Assembly (NCBI GenBank): GCA_037178975.1
Contig: JASJZH010000001.1
Location: 5,688,501 to 5,752,500, forward strand
Direction: 5' to 3'
Length of the DNA: 64,000 nt
Source of the DNA: Oscheius tipulae
Lineage: Eukaryota > Nematoda > Chromadorea > Rhabditida > Rhabditidae
Part shown: in pieces, positions 12,675 through 22,962 of the stretch
Position numbering within the stretch: the stretch's first letter is position 1
How the letters are laid out: every line of letters begins with the position of its first letter
The notes under the pieces: model-generated
Told to the model about the DNA's origin: nothing
The model's database searches: none
What the model saw: the letters and a program-made list of their open reading frames with translations, nothing else
Program-made: the position numbers and the translations under genes

Positions 12675-12740
12675 CCTGGGTAGCCCAGTCGGTTAGCGCT
12701 CCAACTACAATCTCGTCGGGTTCGATCCCCGCGATCAATA
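12675..12740 (+). other. tRNA-like module (A and B boxes)
   Basis: Contains TAGCCCAGTCGG (A-box-like) and GGGTTCGATCCCC (B-box/T-arm). The T arm folds well, but the acceptor and anticodon arms do not pair convincingly. It is more likely a tRNA-derived SINE head or tRNA pseudogene than a working tRNA. Confidence 0.5.
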
Positions 12741-13082
12741 AGTTCTTAAGAACTTCAAGTTTACATGTTTGTCCGTCAGTACCTTTACCCGAACTGAACG
12801 AATGCTCTATTGAGCAATGATTATGTTGAATTGCTTCCGGGGCAGAAACACATTCACGGACATTTCATCTCCAAGCTGTGATCCTCTCTCTGAAAAGAGA
12901 AAAGGTAAATGAAGTTTTTGTATAGACATCAATCTGCCAACGTGGTTGGACCCGTGCTGTCTTCTGCAGGCCTGGCTACAAGAGAGTCACTCTCGAGGAA
13001 TTCACAGGGTTCTGTCTGAGTTTACCTGACAAATAAGGGTAACACATGTCAGCTTTTACCGGATGGTGATTCTCGCTAAAGA

Positions 13083-13292
13083 ATTGTAATCTCTATACTA
13101 TTAAAGTGCAATGGTATCCGTCCGTCACCACGAGAAAATAGCTGGCAAGTTATGGATGTCAAGAATTAAGTTGGCAAGTCAGCTTTTGGGGAAAACATGG
13201 GAACTTTGGCTATTGGAGAAGCGGCGCTTCTTTTCGATATATTGTTATGACTAAGGAACGGCAAAACCGTCGTAGACGGCTGGTAAAGAAAT
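13083..13292. repeat. Helitron-like non-autonomous repeat, copy A
   Basis: Starts near TCTCTATACTATTAAAG and ends with the hairpin ACCGTCGTAGACGGC. It shares its start (AAAGYGCAATGGT..TC), an internal GGCAAGTCA..TTT segment and the 3' hairpin with copies at 36035 and 43968. Confidence 0.5.
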
Positions 13293-13785
13293 TATTCGTC
13301 AGAACTGTCCCTCGTAATTGTCATGCTTTGAACACAGTACGAAGTCCGAGTCGATGCTTGTCAATACGACTCTGAAATCAAATTATGAGAGTTGTGGTCA
13401 ACCAGTTGGTCGTCTTTTTCTGCCCATACCTTCGATGGCACACACACAATAACAGTCTCTTTACAGCAGTTGCCAGTGATAGCGCTCCTTCTCTTTCACT
13501 ACTGTTTCTATCCTCTCTATCGAGTTTAGTCAACTCTTCGCGAAATCGATAGCTTCCGGAGGACAGGTGGTTATTTGCCACTTGTCTGACGAGTTTTTGG
13601 CAATCAGGGCCGTCTCCTTTATCACATTAGTCTATCCCTCTCCTCTTTTCTCTCTTTCTGTCACGCTTTGAACCGTCAAGGGGGAAAGCGTTCAAGGCTG
13701 GCACATCGACCCGTCATCTGTCTTGACTGCTGTTCCACCCGCAGCCCTTTTTTTGTTACTGGAGCAGTTCAGAAATCATTCAGAG

Positions 13786-15333
13786 ATGGCTTCCTTCCTA
13801 CGGAAACTCTTCTCGAACAAAAATAAGAAAATTACGAGGAAGGATTCGATCACTGGGAGGAACAAGTCCTTCGCCTCTCCCTATTTGTCCAGACTGGAGG
13901 GCAATCAGCTCCAGCCAGGACAGTCTCTGATTGTTAGGGGATTTGTTACAGGCACGTGCTTTTGGTATACTTGACAGAAATGGACAGATCCATTGACTGA
14001 TGACGTACTACTCTATAGACAAGATCCATGTCCTACTGCCGAAACTCTGTCCACTTATACTGTCAAGCGGTCCTTGCCAAAAGTTATAGACATAGAGATA
14101 AAGGATATGGAATCCGTGATATGGCAATGCAAAAGTAGTGGTCGCAGAAACTAGAGCCTGTTGCGATTATAGCCATGGTTCAAAGACAAACTCTAAAATT
14201 TTCAAGCTTGTCTGATCCTACGTTTACAGGAAACGCGGACGAGTTCCTGATTGAGTTGACATCCGGACCGCGAGTCGAGAAGGAAACGGAGAATGACGAG
14301 CTGGACAATCGCCTACTAACAATTCGGGTGGATGTGCCCAAGAGAAAGGTCTTCTTCAATGCCTGTCTCAACGGAGAGTGGGGCAAGTGAGTCCTTTGTC
14401 TATATGGTAGTACTGATGATGAGAAATGTTCAGAGAAGCCTCCGTCAGACACACTTGGAAGAAGGGAACCGAATTTGACATCAGGATTCGATGCTGCGAG
14501 GATGCCTTCCTGGTAACGAGAAACATACTCCCAAACCCCCCGGGTTTAAGATATTCTTGGACCACAAACTCGTAGCAAAGTTTGCCTACTACGTCCCTAT
14601 GTCGAATATCTCCCATATCTACGTGAACGGGGATCTGGAAATGTGGCTCGTCTCCTGGGAGGGAAAGTTCTACGTGAGGTTATTAACAGTTCTTTAACAC
14701 TTTTACTTAGACAATGCCGTACAGCGCTGACATTCCTGGCAACTTTTTCCCTGGAAGAAAGCTCTATCTGTCGGGAATCGTCCAGAAGACTGCCAAACAG
14801 TTCACAGTCGACTTTCTTGCCGGAAAGGACATTGCTCTGAGAATTAATCTGAGACTCAAGGAGAAGGTATAGACTTCTTTGAGGTCCCGTCGGGTGAAGA
14901 CTGACAAATTGACATCGACAGAGACTTGCTGACTGACGTTCAGTGTGTGACCTCTTGCTACTGACAGAGACAAAACTATTCTTTGTGAGATGAGTACTTT
15001 CGGGATGAGAGCCTAAGCAACTAAAAGTACACAGACCAAGTAATAGAACTCTTGCAGAAAGTGGTCCGAAACAGCTGTGAGACAGAGAAGTGGGGAAGCC
15101 CGGAGAGCACTCTTGACGTCTCCTTTCCCTTCAAAAAGAAGAAAACCTTTGACATTCTCGTGTTCTGTGAAGAGAGCAGATTTCTAGTGAGTTATTTTCA
15201 AATGTTATAGTCTGTCCAGGTCTTTGTCGATGATGTCTTCATCTGCTCCTACGATCACCGTCTGCCGGTCCGAAATATTGACAGACTCTCGGTTGAGGGT
15301 GATATCGAGCTTCTTGGCGTTCATATCAAGTGA
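13786..15333 (+). CDS. Tandem-repeat galectin with two carbohydrate-recognition domains
   Basis: Seven exons: 13786-13951, 14230-14386, 14434-14512, 14551-14673, 14711-14866, 15058-15186 and 15220-15333; all phases agree (924 bases, about 307 residues). Domain 1 (about residues 38-170) shows PGQSLIVRGFV, DEFLIEL, EFDIRIRC and HIYVNGDL. Domain 2 (about 170-307) shows GNFFPGRKLYLSGIV, VVRNS, FDILVF and a final GDIELLGVHIK. Galectins are cytosolic or unconventionally secreted beta-galactoside-binding proteins. The sugar-binding His and the Asn-Pro-Arg triplet of canonical sites are missing or altered in both domains, although VVRNS and the Trp-Gly of domain 2 remain, so sugar specificity is doubtful. 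The first intron appears to use a GC donor (ACAG|GCACGT). An AATAAA overlaps the stop codon. Confidence 0.85.
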
Positions 15334-15338
15334 ATAAA
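15333..15338 (+). terminator. Polyadenylation signal of the galectin gene
   Basis: AATAAA begins on the last base of the TGA stop codon; the 3' UTR would be only some tens of bases long. Confidence 0.5.
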
Positions 15339-16201
15339 GATCATTTTTGAATAAATGCCAAGGTGGCCTTTTGAAGAAGGATGTCGGTGACGAGGTTAAA
15401 GGACCGGATGAATGAAACCATCTCTCCAAATGTCCTTATCTTGCGGATACTGTCAGCAGTGGCATCGATCTGTAACCTTTTATCCTTCAGAAAATTCGAA
15501 ATCCTACCCCAAAGTTTCTGCTCAAAGCAGTCGCCAGAAGAGTCAAAAAATGTTCTCGATCCATTGGAGATTTTGGATTCAAGACAAAATCATCCCCTAT
15601 GCCATCAGTAGGAATCTCAAGAATGTTCCCCAATAATCTGAACAGTTAGGAGAAAAAAAGGAAGAAATGTGAACCTCCGAAGCCAGTCAGAAATCTGAAA
15701 TAGGAACTGAGGTACCGTAACAGATGTACTTACAGAAGTAGAGCTTTTGTCAGTCATGGGAAGTGCTCTGAAAGAAGGAATAGAGAGGGCAAGATGAGAA
15801 TGTAGGGGAGCAGAACTATTGGCACGTCATGGAACCGAGATAGTATGTATGAGGACCGCAGTTACTCGAGTAAAACTCGTAAGAGAAGGTGAATTTTGAT
15901 AGAGAGTTCGACCAGGGTGATGAAACTAAAGCCGAGATAGTATTGGTCAAACATCTCTCATGAATTCATTCAAAATCGTGAGTCATAGACAGTACGGGTG
16001 GGAAACACTGTTCAAATTTGTCATGTGTATATTAGGCAGCGCTTTACAGAGAATTACACCAATAAAGGAATTTGTATTTCTCAAGACGGAAGTGAGACCG
16101 ATACAAATAGAACCTGTTCTGACACAAAAAGCAAAATAAGATGCCGGGGTTATCAGAGAGACAACCCTAAGACGATAAACAGGAAATATCGATTCATTCT
16201 A

Positions 16202-16621
16202 TCAACGAGACTCGATAAAAGAGGTCAGCTCTCCCAGGGTTTCGAAAGGACGAATTGTTTCGGCATCAGCCTCAATCTGAAAGGTACATCTAGGGTGTAT
16301 ATTCAAACTATTACCCCAAAATGATAGGTCAAAGCTCCTGCCAGCATCTCGAGAAAGTACTCCTGGTCGACATTGGGAGGGCTGGACAGGTCAAAGTCAC
16401 AGCCAATCTCCTCGAAAGGAACATTGGTGATGACGCTGACCAGTTGGCGGAGCTTTCCTTCCACCTTGGGTGAAAGTTTTTGATTCAGAAAGGAGACTTA
16501 CAGTCGTTTCGGTCAGCTCGTCTTGAAGGCTCATGTTGTGAGTGGGCCGAGAGGCGTCTTTACAACAGACAGGGAGAGCGGTAAAGAACAGAAACCAGTG
16601 GACAGAGGAGAATGGCAACAT
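16202..16621 (-). CDS. Small secreted protein resembling an acyl carrier protein without the attachment serine
   Basis: Three exons: 16621-16502, 16464-16315 and 16276-16202, with clean GT-AG introns of 37-38 bp and phase 0 at both joins (345 bases, 114 residues). It begins with a hydrophobic signal peptide (HWFLFFTALPVCC). Residues about 40-114 follow the spacing of an acyl carrier protein: helix 1 (KLRQLVSVI), a loop with FEEIGCDFDL, helix 2 (YFLEMLAGALTYHFGI) and a final segment (AETIRPFETLGELTSFIES). Where carriers have Asp-Ser-Leu for phosphopantetheine, this protein has SSPPNVDQ, so it cannot be a normal carrier. The fold assignment is inference from pattern; the secretion signal is seen directly. 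Nothing in the neighbourhood suggests lipid synthesis. Confidence 0.65.
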
Positions 16622-16992
16622 TTCGCTTGTTTAAGTACTTTATTGTGGTTGAAACGGCTTGAAGGAACCGATACAGAGCTCCAGTGAAGCACCATAGTAT
16701 CTCTTTGACCCATTCTTTCAGATCGAAAATCCCATTTTTCAACAATGTTTGGGCTGCAAGTTTGTAGGACAACAAAAAGTTGGAACCTGAGTTCTTCGAC
16801 AAAAAAAGGTTAAAAGTGAGTCAGGCAGCACTTCCGGAAGAAACTGTCTGTGCCGATCCCTTATTGCTTGAAGTTGTTTCGAAGCTATCAAAAATTTGTG
16901 TTTCACCTTTTGGTCGATACATAAGGAGAGAAAGTGTGCAAGAGAATCGATTTAGTTTGTATGCAGCCTTTCTCTTTTTCATTGCAGTCGTC

Positions 16993-17745
16993 CTACTTCT
17001 TCTTCTGTCGCTCGCTGGCCTTCTTCGATTCCTTCTTCCTCTGCGACTCTTTTTCCTTCGTCAACTTCTCTTCTGTCTTCTTCTTCCTGATCGAGTCCTT
17101 CTTCTTCGAGCTCTTTTTATCGCTCTCCTTCGACTTCTTCGAGTTCGTGGCCGTCTTCGTCGACTTCTTCGACGGGCTTTTTGGCTTTTCCTCCGCCTTC
17201 ATCTTTTCCTGTCTCTTGGAGCCGGTCCTTTCCTTGCTCTTCTTTTCCCTTCCGGAGCTCCTCTTCTCGCTCTCCTTCTTCTTACAGTAGTCCTCCTTCC
17301 TGTTCATCTCCTCTACAAAGTAGCGACTCAGAACCTGGTCGTCGTCTCTCTGCTTGGCCGTTCTTGCTGGCGAGTCCGGTTGAGTCGGCTGCTCGCGACT
17401 CGTTCTTTTTCGCCCGCTGTCTCTCTCCTTGGGACTGGCATATATACTGCCTTCTTTCTTCTCCTTGGAACCGCGACGGCTGCTCTCCTTCTGGCTTCTT
17501 CCACTTTTCTCGATTCGTTTCTGTCGCGTGCTTCTTTGGCTGCCACGCTTCGAGGAGCCCTTCTTGGTGTCAGAGCGATCTCCGTCTCTCTTCTTGTACA
17601 TCTTCCGCGATCGAACACTCCTCGCCTTCTCTTCGTGAATCTTCTCCTTACGTCCGGTGGTACAGAGATTGACGACGAGACAGCTGGCAGCCACAGCTCC
17701 CGTCCAGGCCAGAGCTACCGGCATGAAGAAATCCGACGGCTCCAT
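16993..17745 (-). CDS. Lysine/serine-rich single-pass membrane protein, function unknown
   Basis: One uninterrupted frame of 250 residues. A short lead (MEPSDFFMPV) precedes one hydrophobic helix (about residues 10-28, ALAWTGAVAASCLVVNLC); the rest is almost entirely Lys, Ser, Arg, Glu and Asp, with KKKE, SKKS and RRGSK blocks and one acidic dip around QPTQPDSPA. The charged tail would face the cytosol or a luminal space depending on topology. A larger frame on the opposite strand is rich in Leu, Phe and Ser and is the expected antisense shadow of a Lys-rich gene. I recognise no family. It diverges from the F-box-like gene that starts at 17971, with about 225 bases between the start codons. 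Confidence 0.6.
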   Translation of the reverse strand: MEPSDFFMPVALAWTGAVAASCLVVNLCTTGRKEKIHEEKARSVRSRKMYKKRDGDRSDTKKGSSKRGSQRSTRQKRIEKSGRSQKESSRRGSKEKKEGSIYASPKERDSGRKRTSREQPTQPDSPARTAKQRDDDQVLSRYFVEEMNRKEDYCKKKESEKRSSGREKKSKERTGSKRQEKMKAEEKPKSPSKKSTKTATNSKKSKESDKKSSKKKDSIRKKKTEEKLTKEKESQRKKESKKASERQKKK

Positions 17746-17970
17746 TTGTGGCTTTGGGTAGAGCGACGACCTTCTTCCGAGAGTTTCTGAGTCTTTTGAA
17801 AGGCTTTTCTATTGCTAACTTTCTCAATTAGCAAGCCTTTTTGCTCTAAAAATGTTCAGAAACTATTAGGCGTGTCCGCGAAAATAGCGAGCCGCCTTCA
17901 ATTAACGTCCCGCGTCGCTTGTCTCTCTACCCGAAGAAGGTTTCTGCCACTTGTCTCGACATCTAAAATT

Positions 17971-19672
17971 ATGGCGGATCGACTAGATCTGAACGAGCTC
18001 GATGAGTACTGCATACGTCACGTTGTTCGAAAGGTTAGTCCAGTTTTTTTTTGGATTCTCTTCTGACTTGAATACCCAATCGATTTCCAACTAGGCGGGT
18101 TCTGATATTAGGAATCTTTTTCTAACACTCTTTTGGGCGTATAGACAAATTGGCACGATTGCGGGCGAATCTGGCTATCGAGACAGCACGGGGACACTAT
18201 TTATGTTTCGATGGAAAGGAAGTGATCCTTCTGTAAGCACACTGTGGGATAGAGCAGGTGAACCTAGTCTACCAAAACTGTACAGACAAGAACTTTCTGT
18301 TGATAGATGGCACAGGGAAGAAAAGATGGATCCTAATTGAGTTGAACCATACCCTACTTTCAGATGACAGAAAAGTCTGGCCCGAGAATCTACCGTAGCT
18401 GCAAGTCGATAAAGGAAGTCATTGACCGAGTCCGACCTCGCTGGGGCACCAGAAGAATCAGAATTCTGTACAGTCCAAGACAGCGCTCGTACATGAAATC
18501 GGCAGTGGATGAGAGGGGAGCATATCAAGTGAATGGAACTATGAAGCCCGGCCACTCGGTCGAATTTCAACGAATCAGCTCCGTAAATGTCGTAAGTCTT
18601 TTCGGTTCTCTACCTATATAAATGTTTTAGGGCAATTGTGAGCAGGACTTCTTTGAGACGGTTGTCATTCCCGATCTGAAGAGCATGAATGGCGTGGAGA
18701 GCCTGGAACTGGATCGGATGCCCGAAGAAAACCTGGCAAGACTTGTGAACATTGGTCGGCCATCTACCGTTCACATCTCCGACTACTACTACAAGGGAGA
18801 CGAGCCGTCTTTCCAGGTTTGTCACTATGTTTTGTTACTTTTTAACTTTCCGAATCATGTTGTGGGTGCAGGTATCATTATCTAGCTTAGCGATGTTCTA
18901 CAAAATAGTAGTCCAAACTAAAAGCTACATTGTAGAATATCGCTACCCTGAAAAACTACTCACTTTCGAAATTGCCGCGCAGTGACAAACGAAGCGCGCT
19001 ACGGATTTAAATTTCCGTCAGAGCAGATCTGTTGGCCTGGAAAATAATTTTACTCGCTTAATCTCGTTAAAAGCTTCAAAATGAGACCGAATATGACCTA
19101 GCTTAAGCTTTGGCTTTTTGCTGTAGAGCGGGTAAAACGTTCTCGCGCCCGAAAAAACAGCAAATACAAAATGTTTTCCAATCAATTCCTACTCAGTTCT
19201 CTCCAGAACATTCCAAGTCTGTGCATCCGGGTACATATGAACGTCGCCTCGTCGTACTGGGAGACTCCGAAGATTTTCGAGCTGGGCAGACAACGGAAGA
19301 GCATTTCTCTCTCCTGCAACCATCTCTACGAAAATCTCATCATCCGATTTTTTCAGGTTAGTCTTGTAACCCTCTGAAACCAAAAGTCTCTTACAGAGAT
19401 GGCTGGAAGGCAATGATACAGGAAGTCTGGAAGAGTTGTCTATTTTCAGTCATGACAGCTTCAATCGCGGCAGTTTTGATTTTGAATCGATTATGAGCAG
19501 AGTCGAGCTCCAGGTTAGTAATATCTATTTGATTCACAAACTATGCCATGTACAGAATCTGATGAGCAGCTACAAGAAGACGCAGGAGTCCGAGTTTGTG
19601 GTCGAGAGAGAGGATCACAAGAGAATAGTCATCCAAACAGGACAAGACTCTCTCGAATTCCACTTGCAGTAG
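17971..19672 (+). CDS. F-box-like protein, tandem copy A
   Basis: Exons 17971-18033, 18364-18591, 18631-18816, 19207-19356, 19397-19513 and 19556-19672 (861 bases, 286 residues); all phases agree. The N-terminus (NELDEYCIRHVVRK, then RIYRSCKSIKEVIDR) has the length and hydrophobic spacing of an F-box. The rest is a long C-terminal region with SSYWETPKIFEL and RWLEGNDTG, similar in layout to the F-box-associated regions of nematode FBX proteins. F-box proteins recruit substrates to SCF ubiquitin ligases. The exon structure and several motifs match the next gene, which supports both models. Intron 3 (18817-19206) carries a palindromic repeat copy. No F-box assignment can be certain without a profile search. 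Confidence 0.65.
18892..18944. repeat. Palindromic ~52-bp repeat, copy 3
   Basis: ATGTTCTACAAAATAGTAG pairs with GCTACATTGTAGAATAT; more diverged than other copies. Inside intron 3 of F-box-like copy A. Confidence 0.7.
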
Positions 19673-19896
19673 ACTAGTGGCTCATAAATATTGCTCTTTT
19701 CCAATGGTTCTTCTCTATTAAGTCCACTTGAGGACTCTTTCAATCTGTTAGTTCTTGTTCAGGTTAGAGTCAGATACTTAATATGAGCGCAGCTCCTAGA
19801 GGCAACAGCTGATTCCAAGCCTGAAAACCCTGCAGCATATGGCATTCGCTACCTAGAACACTTTGAATCAGTCTTTTCCCTACTTTGATTCCAGCT

Positions 19897-21466
19897 ATGA
19901 ACATTTCTCTGGCCGAACTAGACGTCTACACACTGAAGAAGGTCCTCGCAAAGGTTAGGTTGTCCATTTTCAAGAGAAGACAAGGGTTCAGGCTCCTGCG
20001 AAGGAGTTCACGCGAATCATTCGGACATGTAGAAGCCTCAGAGAGGTCTTCGTGACCAATTCCACTTGGAAGATTATGATTTCCGAGGCTACTGTCTTCT
20101 ATCTCAATGTCTGTTTGTTTTCTTAAAAGGTCAAAAAATGTTACAGTCCGACAAATTCTTCACCTTCATTCGCGAGCACAACTTTCAAAGGATCCCATCT
20201 CAGCCGATCAATAAAGATGTGGATTTTCTTTCGTTCCCTCATGTCACTCTGGTAGGTCTGTCTACTATAATTTCTATAATGTTTTCAGACTTGCTGCTCG
20301 GCAACATACCTGCATTCCACTGTGATCCCGGAGATCTCCCGGATGAAAGGGATTCAAACTTTGGAGATTGGTTACAAGGTAAGCTCTATCGCTTTAAAGT
20401 CCACCGAGATGGTACAGACATGAACTTGATCAGTTGTCAACTCTTTCCGATACAATAAGGGGAGAACTATTGGATTACTTGAGTGTAGTATGGGCAAAGA
20501 TAAACATTACAATGTGTATATCCAGTTCAGATGGATCCACCCGACCTACAAGCTCTCCTAAATGTGCTGCATCAACCAGTGCTGAAGTATAGCGACTGTC
20601 ATTACGACGAGAACAACGTCCAGCTCAGAGTAAGATTTTCTTGATTTTTCAATCAGCCTTACAGAGCATTGAAAACCTCCAGGTCGACACAAAATCTGGA
20701 ATTCCGTCCAGCTACGCGCAAGGCTTGAAGATATTCAACTTGGCTAAAGATAGAAATACTGTCAGAATGTGTTTTCCGAAGCCGCGAGCTGAACTTGTCA
20801 TTCATTTCATTCGGGTAATCTGACAGTTAGCCAACTGAATTTTTTTTTTTAGAGCTGGCTGAAAGGTCGAGATGTTGGTCGATTGAATCTGCTGACTTAT
20901 TCCTTCGACAATACTGAAAATCTGATATTGGTCAAGAGTGAGGTGATGCGGAGTATCGCCATCGAGCCTTCGTTAATGGTAAGTCAACTTTCAGATATCA
21001 AGTACCGAAAACGAGCGACTTTGAAAAACCAAATACGTATGACCACAGTCTATAAACATGCCTAGTTTAAAACTACCAAACTCGGTTGAGTATCCTGGCG
21101 TAGGCTTGGAAACTAGCACACGGAATCGTTTAAAACCGGAAGAAAGAATGAATTTCAATCTTTTTGATACTCAGCGATCTTGTAGAGCAGATGAAGTTTT
21201 CAGGACGTCACAAGATGAGAAAAACTTTTCTTGGGTCTCAAACATATGTTTGAAGTAAGGATGCGCGCTTCGATCTGTTCGTGTTTGATATTTGGCGATT
21301 TCAGGACCTAATCTACTCTCTGAGCGATCCAGACGAGACACAGGGCTCTCTCGGCTCGACCATGTCCAATCAGCAGCTGATCACTCGGAACCCCCGATAC
21401 GGCAGTCGACGTCTCCTCCTCCAATTCACTGGCGACTCTGTCACCTTTTCTTTGATCGGCTCATAA
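19897..21466 (+). CDS. F-box-like protein, tandem copy B
   Basis: Exons 19897-19953, 19992-20108, 20147-20251, 20289-20378, 20531-20629, 20665-20814, 20853-20978 and 21305-21466 (906 bases, 301 residues), all in phase. It is a paralog of the gene just upstream: LAELDVYTLKKVLAK aligns with LNELDEYCIRHVVRK, FTRIIRTCRSLREVF with PRIYRSCKSIKEVID, SSYAQGLKIFNL with SSYWETPKIFEL and SWLKGRDVG with RWLEGNDTG. The homologous KIF exon is exactly 150 bases in both. Copy B has two more introns than copy A. A CCAG ends two bases before the ATG, a good trans-splice acceptor, and the 224-bp gap to copy A would allow an operon. The donor at 20109 (gtctgt) is weak, so that junction is less certain. Confidence 0.65.
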
Positions 21467-22232
21467 AGACTTATGTCCTGTTTTGCTGTCAACTAATCCG
21501 ACATGAGTCCTTCTGATCCTGAGATTATTTGATAGACGGGAGGAGCAGACCGTTTCAAGTCGAAGGACTTTGCAGTTCCTTACGGGACCCACACAATTAT
21601 TCCTACTTGCACTGGGGGCCTCGAAGCGAACAGGTCCCAGAATTCCGAAATCTTCTGCCAATTACCAGCACTTCAAGGTGAGCGAGTTTGTAAAACCGTA
21701 CTCGAGGAGGGGCCAATTTGCGTCGTAAACTGGCCGTGACATTGGCTCCTATACAAGAAATGTTGTGTCACTATTACTCTCTCCCAGAGAGAGTCCTCTT
21801 CCTCACCCCTCCTTCATGCAAATTGGGCTAATAAGTGGCTCTGGATGGCCCCCAGTGTCCTCTCATTAAGCACGTCTTCCCCACTAAGACACATTAGGGA
21901 CATACTGTTAAGTATTCATCCCCCTCGCATCTTTTGAACCCAGTCGAGTCACTGTTTCATCCTCCACAAGCGAATCGCCAATTATCCTGTCTTGAGGGAC
22001 TAGCCCGACTCGTGTACAATTGTCCTCTTTTCGTGCCTTTTTCTACACCTTCCAACTGTCGCTCTGTCGACTAAACGGCCGCCTTGATGTCAAACACACG
22101 ACGTTTATAGCATATTCTTTTTGGGTGGGTGGATGCTTTTGATTTGCAGCTTGCCGAAAAATTTCACTCGTTTTCGAAATTGCCGCCACTTTACACCCAC
22201 TTTTCTGATTGAAAACGAGACTGTCCACCTGT

Positions 22233-22285
22233 CATGTTCTGTAAAGTTGTAGTCCTGATCAGAGGCTACAACTTTTCAGAATATC
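22233..22285. repeat. Palindromic ~52-bp repeat, copy 4
   Basis: ATGTTCTGTAAAGTTGTAG pairs with GGCTACAACTTTTCAGAATAT around a CTGATCAGA loop. Intergenic. Confidence 0.75.
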
Positions 22286-22892
22286 AAAAAATGAAATGCA
22301 TGTTGAATGAGCTCTCAAAACCACTTCAAAGTGCGATCTTTGGCTGATTGGCGGAAGTTGGTTTAATCCTTTCCAGAACAAAACTATTTCCGCTGTCAAT
22401 CGTCTTCTTTCTCTCGCAACACCTGTCGTCCTCTCTTGCAATTAATCCACACTGCCGCCTATAATTAACCCGAAGAGGATTAGCCCTCCCTGATCGCTAC
22501 GAAAGACTCTCGAGTCACGTTATATCTTTCTAATTACTAGATTTTAGTCTAGCTGGAGACTCGTCCCGGCAGAGAGCCCGTTCGCACTTCTTTGTTGTCG
22601 GCTGATTGCTCCCTCGGGATGCCTCAATCCCTACTCAACCTTCACTGGCGACTCTAGTAATACTTCCTCTCTCTCTGGATTACAGTACTCTCGCTCTCTT
22701 ATCTATCCGACCTTAAAACTGTCGCCTCGGAGGCGTCAAGACCATCAGTTCAGTCACCACCTCTGCCAGGGGTCCTGTCACTTATCTATCTCTTCCTAAC
22801 ATCTCCTATGAGAACCTATCCTTATTGTCTCCATCTCTGAATGTCTGCATCGTATTTGGTGGGCTACAAAATCAGCGCGCAGCTTGCCTCCC

Positions 22893-22962
22893 ATAGCCAA
22901 GTGGTTAAAATGTCGGACTGGTATTCATAGCTCCCGGGTTCGATTCTCTGTTTCGTGTTTTT
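22893..22962 (+). other. tRNA-like module (A and B boxes)
   Basis: TAGCCAAGTGGTTAAAA (A-box-like), a GGACT anticodon-stem remnant and CCCGGGTTCGATTC (B box). The D arm and T arm are recognisable, but the T stem and acceptor are imperfect. Degenerate tRNA or SINE head. Confidence 0.5.

Noticed and set aside
12675-12740. Functional tRNA gene
   Set aside because: The T arm is good, but the acceptor and anticodon stems do not pair.
16780-17790. 336-residue plus-strand frame, Leu/Phe/Ser-rich
   Set aside because: It is the antisense shadow of the Lys/Ser-rich minus-strand gene; composition is what AAG/AAA-rich coding gives on the other strand.
18145-18234. Possible exon in intron 1 of F-box copy A (reads LARLRANLAIETARG in one frame)
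   Set aside because: Its phase does not fit, and skipping it gives an exact alignment with copy B.
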